Shown: positions 25,100 through 33,314, numbered from the stretch's first letter. The stretch: 51,921 nucleotides of DNA from CAZUTO01 sp964623085 (GCA_964623085.1 CAZUTO010000014.1:1-51921), one strand, 5' to 3'. Notes: a model not told the origin generated them from the sequence alone. Translations and numbers: made by a program.

Positions 25100-26287
25100 T
25101 TAGCTTTTAGACTGATTAGTGATTCGCTTGGCCCAGTTGTCGGCGACCATCTTAGCTGCATCCTTGCCGCCTAGACCAAACGCAAGCGCTGCTGCAACTG
25201 CCACACTGCCTAGGGTGAAGCCAAATGCCATGTTGACGATGTTGTCAGCAAGCCCCATTGATTTGAGACCCATGGCTAATACTAGGCCAAGAATGGCGAT
25301 ACGTGCTATTTGTGCAATGCCGCCGTTACCACCTTGAGAGAGTTTGGTGTAGGCGAGCGTGCTGAGGAAGTTGCCGATCAATAGAATAATGCCGCCGACA
25401 AAGATACCACCACCAAATTCGAGGACTTTCGCGAAGATGTTAGAGATGACATCGATACCGAGTACGTTGATCGCTGCTGTCGCAGCTGACAGCATAGAAA
25501 AGAACATAATCGAACTACCGATTAACTTGGTCGGCGTAAATGATTCGGTAAAGATGCCATCCGCACCGAGTTTTGCGGGCAAGCTATTGACGTTAGCTCC
25601 TTCAAGAAGCCCAGACAGCATGAATACCACAAACTTTGTAACGAAGTAGGCTACAAGCAGAATGATGCCCGCACCAATAATATTAGGTACCGCGACCATC
25701 AATTTCTGGATCATTGCTGAAGCCGGCTCAGAAATAGCAGGGATATTTAACACACCCAATGCCGAAACAACGATCGGTAATAGAATGCCGCCAAAGATAA
25801 AAGCGGCACCAAAGTTAGAGATCTTTATATCCGAATTGTTGGTTTTTTTCGCAATTTGGTCATCGACTTTGGTCAGCGCCATGCGGACGACTTCAGACAC
25901 GATCTTCGCGATGACCCAACCAGCATAACCAATGACACCTGCACCTATGATATTAGGTATGGCTCCAGTAAATTTGTTTAACATCTCCTGGAGCGGTGCA
26001 AGAACATTGGTGAGTCCAAAGTGCTGCAGCACTGCCATGAGTACGAAGATGGTCAGTATCGCTTTTAATAGGGAACCAATTGGCGATGCATAATCTGTCA
26101 CCGTGCCGTCGGTGTTGGTGTTGTATAGAAAGGAAACGCGTTTTAGAACCCTGAGAATGATACCGGCGATAAATTTGACGATGATCAAACCGATGATGAG
26201 TATCGCAAGACCAACGAGTGCTTCGCCAAGCTTGCCGGTTACTATCGGGCCGAAGAGACTATTTAGTTGTTCTATTAATCCTTGCAT
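25100..26287 (-). CDS. MscS-related multi-helix membrane protein (conserved TM-helix repeat family)
   Basis: 395 residues with about ten hydrophobic segments. The repeated block IPNIIGAGVIGYAGWVIAKI and its second copy VPNIIGAGIILLVAYFVTKF are the conserved TM-helix repeats of the MscS-associated family. The end AAALAFGLGGKDAAKMVAD resembles the MscS pore-lining helix and turn. There is no C-terminal MscS beta or cytoplasmic cage domain, so it may be a channel-like or accessory membrane protein rather than a classical mechanosensitive channel. It is on the minus strand, downstream of the yidB-like gene by about 200 bases. Confidence 0.75.
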   Translation of the reverse strand: MQGLIEQLNSLFGPIVTGKLGEALVGLAILIIGLIIVKFIAGIILRVLKRVSFLYNTNTDGTVTDYASPIGSLLKAILTIFVLMAVLQHFGLTNVLAPLQEMLNKFTGAIPNIIGAGVIGYAGWVIAKIVSEVVRMALTKVDDQIAKKTNNSDIKISNFGAAFIFGGILLPIVVSALGVLNIPAISEPASAMIQKLMVAVPNIIGAGIILLVAYFVTKFVVFMLSGLLEGANVNSLPAKLGADGIFTESFTPTKLIGSSIMFFSMLSAATAAINVLGIDVISNIFAKVLEFGGGIFVGGIILLIGNFLSTLAYTKLSQGGNGGIAQIARIAILGLVLAMGLKSMGLADNIVNMAFGFTLGSVAVAAALAFGLGGKDAAKMVADNWAKRITNQSKS

Positions 26288-26490
26288 AATTTAACCCTCG
26301 TGCTTTGGTGTGTTGGAAGTACATCGATTCACAGACGTAAATGAAATCTCTATACCGCTTAACTACATATCACAAACATCCAAAATTGAAGCTTGTGCTG
26401 GCTAATTCTAATGTGAGATCTAGGGTCGTGCGGTACCGTGACATTTGTTCACAATATTGAGAATTGAGGTGTGTCCGGTTGAACCACGAA

Positions 26491-26925
26491 CTACCGCAGC
26501 AACCGAGACACTGCTTCAAAAAGTCCACTTGAATTGTCTTTTCTATTGGCACTCTCGCCATAAAATAGGCTTCCGCCGCGACTAGCGGTATCAATCAGCT
26601 TAGGTACCATGAAGGATAAGGCCCATTTTATTTCTGTTGGCCCAACCCCTAATGTTGACGAGAGGTTTTTAATCGTGTCTTGCCCCAGCGCTTGCTGGAT
26701 TTCGTCAGGAGAAATAGGTTGGTTTTTCCCATCGTCAAGCCAAGAAGACGACTTTTTGGCTAGATCAGATCCTGCTTCTGAAAATTGCTTTAGGAGACTG
26801 TCGAGGTCGAAGTGATACCTTCCTCCAAAAAGTTGTTCGGATAGTGCGGCCTCCGTCGCGCTATAGTCGTTTAGGTTGCCGATACGCTCCATGAAAAGAT
26901 TTGTCGCCATTCTTTTTAGGTACAT
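26491..26925 (-). CDS. YidB-like (DUF937) protein
   Basis: 144 residues with the chosen start. The second half matches YidB: a WLDDGKNQPISPDEIQQALG block, then IKNLSSTLGVGPTEIKWAL and LPxxVD-like VPKLIDTAS. The start is ATG 26925, with GGGAG six bases upstream. The frame also extends 22 codons upstream, but without such a site. The C-terminal 25 residues are not conserved. The YidB family has no settled function. Confidence 0.75.
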   Translation of the reverse strand: MYLKRMATNLFMERIGNLNDYSATEAALSEQLFGGRYHFDLDSLLKQFSEAGSDLAKKSSSWLDDGKNQPISPDEIQQALGQDTIKNLSSTLGVGPTEIKWALSFMVPKLIDTASRGGSLFYGESANRKDNSSGLFEAVSRLLR

Positions 26926-27205
26926 GTCTTGCTCCCTATTCCAATTCAATACTGTCGATTCGACAAAATATCTTAGGTCAATAAGCATCAAAATTTTGTC
27001 AAAGATTGTGTCTGAAGCTTGTTGTTATTGACGAAGGTTTATCCTGAACAACGAACTGTATTCAGGGTGACGATTCTGCTCGATTTTGTGCTTGTTCGGC
27101 ATCTCATTTAGCAACGTTAACCTTTTGAATGTGAAAGTTTGTGCCAGTGAGATTCGAATTTCTTATTTCGCCATAAAATTAGAAGACAGAGCGAGTTAAA
27201 GCTTT

Positions 27206-27235
27206 TTGATAACACAAGAAAAGGGTGGTTTTAAA
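27206..27235 (+). promoter_or_regulatory. Candidate promoter of the Hpt/GTPase cluster
   Basis: TTGATA (27206-27211), an 18-base spacer and TTTAAA (27230-27235) lie about 115 bases before the first Hpt gene. The match is moderate. It is the best candidate in the 423-base gene-free stretch 26926-27348. Confidence 0.35.
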
Positions 27236-27250
27236 TCAATGTGGCTGATC

Positions 27251-27323
27251 GTCGTTAACGACAAAGCTCAATTTGAGCAATAAAGAGTAGAAGGTAATTG
27301 GTATTGCAGCAAAGAGCTTTGCT
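27251..27323 (+). repeat. Three adjacent palindromes before the first Hpt gene
   Basis: gtcgttaacgac (27251-27262) is a perfect 12-base palindrome. gctcaa/ttgagc with a one-base centre follows (27266-27278), then agcaaag/ctttgct with a two-base centre (27308-27323). They lie between the candidate promoter and the Hpt start, so they could be operators or leader hairpins. Confidence 0.6.
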
Positions 27324-27348
27324 CAATGTTGCAATAAGGAAAAGATAT

Positions 27349-27672
27349 ATGAGTACTGACTCTTTTGAAAAAAAATTGAATGGCGAATGGATCAATATCG
27401 AAGACCCGTTTGCGCGCCGCCTGATCGAATCATATTTGGGTCGACGTGTTAAAGAGATTGAAGAATTGCGCCTTTACATAGAAAACGATGAATTTGACGC
27501 GATACGTAGAAAGGGACATAACCTTTATGGTTCTGGCAGTGCATATGGTTTGGATTGGATATCGGCGATAGGAAAATCAATAGTGGACGCCGCTGATCAC
27601 GGCGATAGATCGGCGGTCGTTGCAAGTATAAATGCATTGGAAAGCTATATTGATGCGAGGAGCATTGGTTAA
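27349..27672 (+). CDS. Stand-alone Hpt phosphotransfer protein 1
   Basis: 107 residues, predicted all-helical. The block KGHNLYGSGSAYGL matches the Hpt motif around the phospho-accepting histidine (His57). A likely role is to carry phosphate from the receiver of the hybrid kinase (31751-33301) to the OmpR-type regulator (28202-28921). The start is ATG 27349, with AAGGA eight bases upstream; the earlier frame opening lacks such a site. It is followed by a close paralogue. The Hpt call rests on the motif and length. Confidence 0.75.
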   Translation: MSTDSFEKKLNGEWINIEDPFARRLIESYLGRRVKEIEELRLYIENDEFDAIRRKGHNLYGSGSAYGLDWISAIGKSIVDAADHGDRSAVVASINALESYIDARSIG

Positions 27673-27694
27673 CGTTCCGACTAAGAAAAAATAT

Positions 27695-28018
27695 ATGGAT
27701 GATGAACCGTTAGATAAAGAATTAGGTGGTGAATGGATCAACATTGAAGATCCGTTCGCGCGCAGTTTGATCGAATCGTATTTGAAACGTCGCGCTAAAG
27801 ACGTTGAAGAATTGCGACTTCATCTAGAAGAGGATGAATTTGACTCGATACGCATAAAGGGACATAACCTTTATGGTTCAGGAAGCGCATATGGTTTAGA
27901 TTGGATATCGGCGATAGGGAAGTCGATGGAAGATGCCGCAGAGAATAAAGATACACAAGCGGTTGCTGATAGCATTGATGCATTGGAGAGCTATCTAGGG
28001 AAAATCCGAGTACTATAA
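27695..28018 (+). CDS. Stand-alone Hpt phosphotransfer protein 2 (tandem paralogue)
   Basis: 107 residues, clearly duplicated from the gene just upstream. It has the same length, the same GEWINIEDPFAR and KGHNLYGSGSAYGLDWISAI blocks, and His57 at the same place. Variation is concentrated at the two ends and in the middle helix. The start is chosen as ATG 27695 by homology, including the upstream bases. Where copy 1 has AAGGA, copy 2 has AAGAA, so its ribosome-binding site is weak. It may depend on coupling to copy 1, whose stop is 23 bases before it. Confidence 0.7.
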   Translation: MDDEPLDKELGGEWINIEDPFARSLIESYLKRRAKDVEELRLHLEEDEFDSIRIKGHNLYGSGSAYGLDWISAIGKSMEDAAENKDTQAVADSIDALESYLGKIRVL

Positions 28019-28201
28019 GCCTCTGTGTTGATTTCTGAAAGTGGTGTTAATCGAGTATGAAAGCAGCTATCGTCAATTGCTGTTAACAAATCACTGGTAT
28101 TAGATATAGAATCTAGTCTTGGTCATTTTATTAATGATTGAGAGGCGGTGGCGGCAATAAGGAATTAACCTCTTGATCAAAGACATGTATGGGAGAAATG
28201 T

Positions 28202-28921
28202 TTGAGGATTGCGTTTCTGGAAGACGATCCCGATCAATCGGAGCTGCTCTCATTGTGGCTCGAAGACGGTGAACACAACATTACAGTGTATTCTCTCGCA
28301 CAAGACTTTCTTCGCGAAGTGCGAAGGGAAAGCTATGACTTGTACCTTATAGATTGGCTTTTGCCGGATCTAAGCGGCGTGGAGGTAGTGCATAAGCTGC
28401 GCACTCAAATGGAAGACAGAACACCGGTACTGATAGCGACGGTAAAAAACTCTGAACGAGATGTAGTTAGAGCGCTAGAGGCCGGCGCAGACGATTATCT
28501 GACCAAACCATTGCGGCGACGAGAGTTGATGGCGCGCATTGAGGCCGCTCATCGAAGATCTGGTTCTGGCGGCGATGTGATAGGGGTATTGGATGCCGAC
28601 CCTTACACTATTGATACGAACAAAAAACAAGTTAAAGTTAATGGGGACCGCCTTAACCTGACGAATCGAGAATTTGATTTAACGGCCATACTTTTTAAAA
28701 ATAGAGGAAAAGTGATTTCCCGAGGTCATTTGCTCGAAGTCGTATGGGGCATTAGTAACGAGACATTATCAACAAGAACAGTAGATACACATATGAGTAG
28801 GTTGAGAAAAAAACTCGATCTTAATGGTTCCAACGGCTGGAAACTTGCTGCGATATATCAACATGGTTATCGTTTGGAGAGTGTGACTGCTGATCCCGAG
28901 CATGTAAATATAGAAAACTAA
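28202..28921 (+). CDS. OmpR/PhoB-family response regulator
   Basis: 239 residues. The receiver domain (1-118) has the acidic pair in FLEDDPD, phospho-acceptor Asp51 (LIDWLLPDLSG) and the conserved Lys in LTKPL. The winged-helix DNA-binding domain (about 135-230) has LTNREFDLTAILFKNRGKVISR and TVDTHMSRLRKKL. The start is TTG 28202, with GGGAG exactly six bases upstream; the ATG at 28198 is out of frame. It has no adjacent classical kinase, but a hybrid kinase and two Hpt proteins flank it, so it is the likely output of a phosphorelay. Confidence 0.9.
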   Translation: MRIAFLEDDPDQSELLSLWLEDGEHNITVYSLAQDFLREVRRESYDLYLIDWLLPDLSGVEVVHKLRTQMEDRTPVLIATVKNSERDVVRALEAGADDYLTKPLRRRELMARIEAAHRRSGSGGDVIGVLDADPYTIDTNKKQVKVNGDRLNLTNREFDLTAILFKNRGKVISRGHLLEVVWGISNETLSTRTVDTHMSRLRKKLDLNGSNGWKLAAIYQHGYRLESVTADPEHVNIEN

Positions 28922-28943
28922 TTAGTAACGGAAACGCGAAAGA

Positions 28944-29507
28944 ATGGCCAAAAAACCAGGCAGCAAGAAAGAGATCGTCGATGACTCCTTGGGTCAAGCT
29001 GCAGGGCCAGATGGGAATGTTGATCAAATTCGTGAAATTCTTTTCGGTGGTCAGATGCGCGATTACGATGCGCGTTTTGATGCGATTGAAAAACGATTGG
29101 CCAAAAACATTGAACGCGCATCGCAAGCGATGGAAAAAAAGTTGGATCAATTGACCGTGACGACGCAAGCCGAGGTGAATAAGCTCCATAAGCAGCTGGC
29201 TGATGACGCGAAACAGAGAGAGTCTGAAGGCCAAGAAGCGAAAAACGAAGCGCAAGCGATGCGTGATCAGCTTGAATCCGGGTTTGCAGAAGTAGAGATG
29301 CATCTCGCTAAAGAAGTCAAAGAATTACGCAACGCGCTTTTAGATCAGAACGATGAATTGGCCACTCAATTAGAGGCCACGCGCAGTTCGCTGACAGAGT
29401 CTTTGAAAAGTGAAACGGACAACCTATCCGACACTAAACTTAATCGCCGAGATATGGCGATGTTGCTCACAGATATTGCAAGTCGGATTGATTCAGAATC
29501 GAGTTGA
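28944..29507 (+). CDS. Cytoplasmic coiled-coil protein with N-terminal LFG motif
   Basis: 187 residues, no signal or membrane segment. After a basic start, residues about 27-36 read VDQIREILFG. The rest is highly charged Lys/Glu/Gln/Ala heptad-like sequence, very probably a long coiled coil. The N-terminal motif is almost repeated in the next protein (IDDLKRLLFG). It lies 22 bases after the regulator gene in the same direction. I do not recognise a named family. A scaffold or adaptor in the cluster is the simplest guess. Confidence 0.7.
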   Translation: MAKKPGSKKEIVDDSLGQAAGPDGNVDQIREILFGGQMRDYDARFDAIEKRLAKNIERASQAMEKKLDQLTVTTQAEVNKLHKQLADDAKQRESEGQEAKNEAQAMRDQLESGFAEVEMHLAKEVKELRNALLDQNDELATQLEATRSSLTESLKSETDNLSDTKLNRRDMAMLLTDIASRIDSESS

Positions 29508-29540
29508 TAGGCTTCCGATTGATATGCTCGGGGTTATTGC

Positions 29541-31232
29541 GTGAGTGAAATCGATGATTTAAAGCGGCTTCTGTTCGGAACAGAGAAGCAAACGCTTGAT
29601 TCCCTTAGTGATCGAGTAGAGCGCCCAGAGATGCGGTCTGCGGATATTGCGGACGTTATGCCAGAAGCATTAAGACAGAGCTATAGCAAAGGCGATGGCG
29701 ACCTCGTGCGCGAATTACGCGAGCCGATAGCGCAATGCTTGTCAGAATCTTTGCGAGACTCACCACAACAGTATGCAGATGTTCTCTATCCCATTATGGG
29801 TCCAGCGATACGTAAATCGATTACCCATGCTCTCCGAGGATTTACACAGCAGATCAATGAAACCATGGAGCATAGCCTTTCTGCCAAAGGTTTAAAGTGG
29901 CGATGGCAGGCGATGCGCTCCGGAGTGCCTTTTGGTGAATTTGTTATTCAGCAAACACTCCAGTATCGAGTAGAGCAGGTCTATCTGATAGCGAGAGAAA
30001 ATGGACTTTTGATTGACCATGTTCATCACGAAGCTGCGCTGACTAAAGATAACGATGCGGTATCTGCCATGTTTACCGCTATTCAGGATTTTGTGGAAGA
30101 GTCCTTTGCTACCGATTCGAGCTCTCGATTAGAGACCGCTGACATGGGTGAGTTTACGCTCTGGGCAGTGCATGGCCCACATGCTTCCATGGTCTCTGTT
30201 ATAAGAGGCGTCCCACCGGCATCACTCCGCGCTGATTTAAGCGCTATTCTAGAGCGTATTCATTTTCGTTATAGCGATGCCTTGCGAAGCTACGAAGGGG
30301 GCGCGGATTCCGCGCTGGATGCAGAGGCCGAGCTTGCCGAAGCTATTCAACTTCAAGCTAAGCAAAATGAAAGTGAAGAGGAGGCACCAGGGAAAAAGCC
30401 TTGGTTACCCTTTGTTATTATTTTGCTCGCAGCATTGCTATTGTTGGGCTATGTCGGCTACAAGCGCTGGCACATTCAGGAACAGGTGACGCTCTTGTCA
30501 GAGACTGTGGGTAGTCAACCAGGTATCTATCTTGACGATATTAGCTATTCGGATGATAAATTTGTTTTAGCAGGCTTGCGCGACCCACTCGCGGACAACA
30601 TAGAACAAATTGTTGAACAAGCCGGACTAGATCCTGGCTTAGTAGACGCAAACTTTCGACCTTACCGCGCGTTGGATCCAGAAATTGTTTCTCGGCGAGC
30701 TATCGCCAATATTACGCCTCCAGAGGGGGTGTCCGTTTCTATTGAAGAAGGCGTGTTGGTTCTAGAAGGAATAGCCCCACAGGATTGGATCGAAAGCGTG
30801 TCTGTAAAGGCTCAAGCAGCTTCGCTGGGTATGCCCTTGCGTATAGCAGATATGCAGTCCAGTGAGATGCGTGATATGGATATTCTCTTAGCTGAACTTG
30901 ACGGCAGTGAATTCCAGTTTTCTGACGGAGACAACCTTAGCGAGGATGAGGTTTTCCGCGTCGAGCAGTTTGTTGAGAAGCTGAACGGATTGCTAGAAAA
31001 CGCCGAGAGAGTTGATCGTGCAGTTGAAGTATCTATTAGAGGGTATACAGATAGTACTGGTAGCCGGGAATACAACGCCGGTTTATCCATTGATCGAGCT
31101 AGCGCTATCCAAAAACTTTTTATTGATCGAGGTGCCCCAGAGAGCGTCTTGAGCATAGAGTCACCGTCTACGTTTGATTTTGCGGTCGGCGATTCTCGCA
31201 ATGCTGAGGTTTTCGTGAGGCTTGGCGAGTGA
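29541..31232 (+). CDS. Inner-membrane protein with large cytoplasmic domain and periplasmic OmpA domain
   Basis: 563 residues. Residues 1-286 are soluble and begin with the IDDLKRLLFG motif. A single membrane helix is at about 287-306 (LPFVIILLAALLLLGYVGY). Then comes a periplasmic part: a BON-like region (GVSVSIEEGVLVLEGIAP) and a C-terminal OmpA domain with the peptidoglycan motif GYTDSTGSREYNAGLSIDRA. It could thus bind the cell wall outside and partners inside. The start is GTG 29541. The stop overlaps the GTG start of the GTPase, so the two are tightly coupled. OmpA-domain proteins with a large N-terminal cytoplasmic domain are unusual; MotB and Pal are built differently. Confidence 0.85.
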   Translation: MSEIDDLKRLLFGTEKQTLDSLSDRVERPEMRSADIADVMPEALRQSYSKGDGDLVRELREPIAQCLSESLRDSPQQYADVLYPIMGPAIRKSITHALRGFTQQINETMEHSLSAKGLKWRWQAMRSGVPFGEFVIQQTLQYRVEQVYLIARENGLLIDHVHHEAALTKDNDAVSAMFTAIQDFVEESFATDSSSRLETADMGEFTLWAVHGPHASMVSVIRGVPPASLRADLSAILERIHFRYSDALRSYEGGADSALDAEAELAEAIQLQAKQNESEEEAPGKKPWLPFVIILLAALLLLGYVGYKRWHIQEQVTLLSETVGSQPGIYLDDISYSDDKFVLAGLRDPLADNIEQIVEQAGLDPGLVDANFRPYRALDPEIVSRRAIANITPPEGVSVSIEEGVLVLEGIAPQDWIESVSVKAQAASLGMPLRIADMQSSEMRDMDILLAELDGSEFQFSDGDNLSEDEVFRVEQFVEKLNGLLENAERVDRAVEVSIRGYTDSTGSREYNAGLSIDRASAIQKLFIDRGAPESVLSIESPSTFDFAVGDSRNAEVFVRLGE

Positions 31233-31732
31233 GTGCTCTTACTTCAAAAGTTTGTATTGTTGGCGATTTTGGGGTGGGTAAAACCAGCACGGTCGAACAA
31301 TTTGTTAACAGTCAATTTTCGGAGAAATACCTCACCACAGTCGGCGTTAAAATAGATACTAAAGAATTTACTGTTGATGGTCGTCTACATAAACACGTTA
31401 TTTGGGATATTGCAGGTACCGATAAGTTTGGAGCCTTGGAGTTTTCTTATTTGAAAGGAGCCGCGGGCTATTTTCTTGTCGCAGACGGAACTCGCCGAAA
31501 TACGATTGAAAATGCTCAGAATTTGCATCAGCAAATTATTGAACGTTATGGTGCGGTTCCGAATGTCATGCTGGTGAATAAATCAGACCTTAAACTCGAA
31601 TGGGATGTGACAAAGGAAGACCTAGATGTGCTGCGTGAGAATCACCCTGATGTGCTCGTTACGAGTGCTAAAACCGGTGATGCTGTTGAACACGCTTTTG
31701 CGCTTTTAGCGCAGCAGATTGTAGGCAAGTAG
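31229..31732 (+). CDS. Ras/Rab-like small GTPase
   Basis: 167 residues, a bare G domain. G1 is GDFGVGKTS (P-loop, Lys18), G2 is Thr37 in TTVGVK, and G3 is WDIAGTD (Asp60-Gly63). G4 is NKSD (117-120) and G5 is SAK (146-148). The layout WDxAG-x-x-F with a TVGV switch I is closer to eukaryotic Rab/Ras than to Era, Obg or MglA. The residue matching Ras Gln61 is Thr64, so intrinsic GTP hydrolysis may be slow. There is no C-terminal Cys for lipid attachment. The start is GTG 31229, overlapping the OmpA-protein stop. It belongs to the group of prokaryotic Ras-superfamily GTPases of largely unknown function. Confidence 0.88.
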   Translation: MSALTSKVCIVGDFGVGKTSTVEQFVNSQFSEKYLTTVGVKIDTKEFTVDGRLHKHVIWDIAGTDKFGALEFSYLKGAAGYFLVADGTRRNTIENAQNLHQQIIERYGAVPNVMLVNKSDLKLEWDVTKEDLDVLRENHPDVLVTSAKTGDAVEHAFALLAQQIVGK

Positions 31733-31750
31733 CCGAGGAACATAGGGTCG

Positions 31751-33301
31751 ATGCTACCTAAGCAAGTTGTTACCTATTTGAAGCAAGAATATCTTAGGCG
31801 GCGTCCATTTTGTTTTTTGGTTGATTCTGAATACAGGCTAAAGCAGGCTTGGGTCGGTCTAGATCCGCTGTCTATTTGTGATCTCTCGGAAGGAGATGAC
31901 ACACTCGATAAAGCCCCGTTCCTATTGGGAGCACTGTCAGAACGGGTCCAGGTGTTGCCTTTTGTTTCTACGGCACAGGGAGATGTTTTTGAAGTTCATA
32001 CGATTCCGTCTGAGGTAGATCATTTTGTGGTGGTGCTTGATGCGAGTGAGGATCACCATGCGCTTCGTGATACTCAGCAGCTCGCTAACGAGGATCGCTT
32101 GCAAGGCGCGAATCAACGGAAGCTTATAGAGCGTCAAAGTGAACTCATTGCGGATTTGGTAGAGGCTAAATCAGAATTGGATCATCGGCAGCGCGAGGCT
32201 GAGCGAAGTAATGCTGAAAAGAATGAGTTCATCGCGATGATGTCTCACGAATTTAGAACGCCTGTCGCATCTATTATTAATTATGCGGATCTGGCCTTGG
32301 ATCAAAAAGCGACTGCGTCTGATATTCGTAAAAGTAGTGAGGCAATTGGCCGGGCCTCTCGGCATCTTGCTTCGTTGGTCGAGACGGTACTTGATGATGC
32401 CAAGCTTGAGTCTGAGCATGCGCTCAAGAAAACACCTTTTGAAGTGATGTCGATGGTGAGTGATTTATCGACCATAATGGCACCGTTGGCTGCTGAAAAA
32501 GGATTGTCGTTCGCGGCCTTTTTGGCCGATTCAGTCCCTAGTTTCCTCTATGCAGACGAAGTTTCTTTGCGACAAATATTGGTTAACTTGTTAGGCAATG
32601 CCGTGAAATACACAAATCTGGGCAGTGTAAGGCTTAACATCGATTGGGAGAGTGGCAACCTCAAGGCCACCGTCGTCGATACGGGGCCGGGAATAAGTAG
32701 CGCTGATCAAGCGAAGATTTTTCAAGCTTTCGAGCGAGGAAGTGACGCCAGTGCTCAGGCCGCTGGAACCGGGTTAGGTTTAGCGATTACGATGGATCTA
32801 ATAAAACGAATGGATGGTGAGCTTAATATTAGCTCCTTTATCGGTGAGGGATGCACGATTCAAATGGACGTTCCTGCTGCGATAGCAGAGGGTGTTGATG
32901 TTGGAGAGGCAATTCTGCCGACTCACGCAGCAAAACTTAATTCCTCGGAACCGACTAGTATCCTTATCTGTGATGATGACGAGGATATGTTGGAGCTTTA
33001 TCAGTACTATCTTCATCGGGCCGGCTATGGCTTGATACTTGCAAAAGATGCGCGTGACGCGGTCGGCAAAACGCTGGCGTACTCTCCTGATATCGTCTTG
33101 ATGGACATTTTTACACCAACGATGAATGGGCACGAAGCCGCAAAGGAGCTGCGTGAGGCAGGGTTTTCTAACCCTATCATTGCAGTGACAGGAACTAAGG
33201 TGAGCGAGGCCGAAAAAAAAGTTTTTAACGATTATTTAAGAAAACCCTTCCAAATGTCTGAATTATTAGAGAAAATCTATATCAGCATTCAAGATGATTG
33301 A
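31751..33301 (+). CDS. Cytoplasmic hybrid histidine kinase with C-terminal receiver
   Basis: 516 residues, no membrane segment. Residues 1-105 are a small PAS-like sensor region, followed by a coiled-coil linker (about 110-155). The HisKA box carries His166 (MMSHEFRTP). The HATPase has N (LLGNAVKYT), G1 (DTGPGIS) and G2 (GTGLGLAI) boxes. The C-terminal receiver (about 400-516) starts ILICDDDED and has phospho-acceptor Asp452 (VLMDIFTP) and a conserved Lys in LRKPF. A hybrid kinase needs an Hpt partner to pass phosphate on; two Hpt genes lie 4 kb upstream in the same cluster. It is 18 bases after the GTPase. Confidence 0.92.
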   Translation: MLPKQVVTYLKQEYLRRRPFCFLVDSEYRLKQAWVGLDPLSICDLSEGDDTLDKAPFLLGALSERVQVLPFVSTAQGDVFEVHTIPSEVDHFVVVLDASEDHHALRDTQQLANEDRLQGANQRKLIERQSELIADLVEAKSELDHRQREAERSNAEKNEFIAMMSHEFRTPVASIINYADLALDQKATASDIRKSSEAIGRASRHLASLVETVLDDAKLESEHALKKTPFEVMSMVSDLSTIMAPLAAEKGLSFAAFLADSVPSFLYADEVSLRQILVNLLGNAVKYTNLGSVRLNIDWESGNLKATVVDTGPGISSADQAKIFQAFERGSDASAQAAGTGLGLAITMDLIKRMDGELNISSFIGEGCTIQMDVPAAIAEGVDVGEAILPTHAAKLNSSEPTSILICDDDEDMLELYQYYLHRAGYGLILAKDARDAVGKTLAYSPDIVLMDIFTPTMNGHEAAKELREAGFSNPIIAVTGTKVSEAEKKVFNDYLRKPFQMSELLEKIYISIQDD

Positions 33302-33314
33302 TTTATCACCTTAA

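Larger units (their letters stand above)
27331..28018 (+). repeat. Tandem gene duplication, about 346-bp period
   Basis: Two units, about 27331-27672 and 27677-28018, cover each Hpt gene and its ribosome-binding region. Start-to-start distance is 346 bases. Long identical DNA blocks in the second half (around the His57 region) show common origin. Confidence 0.8.
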
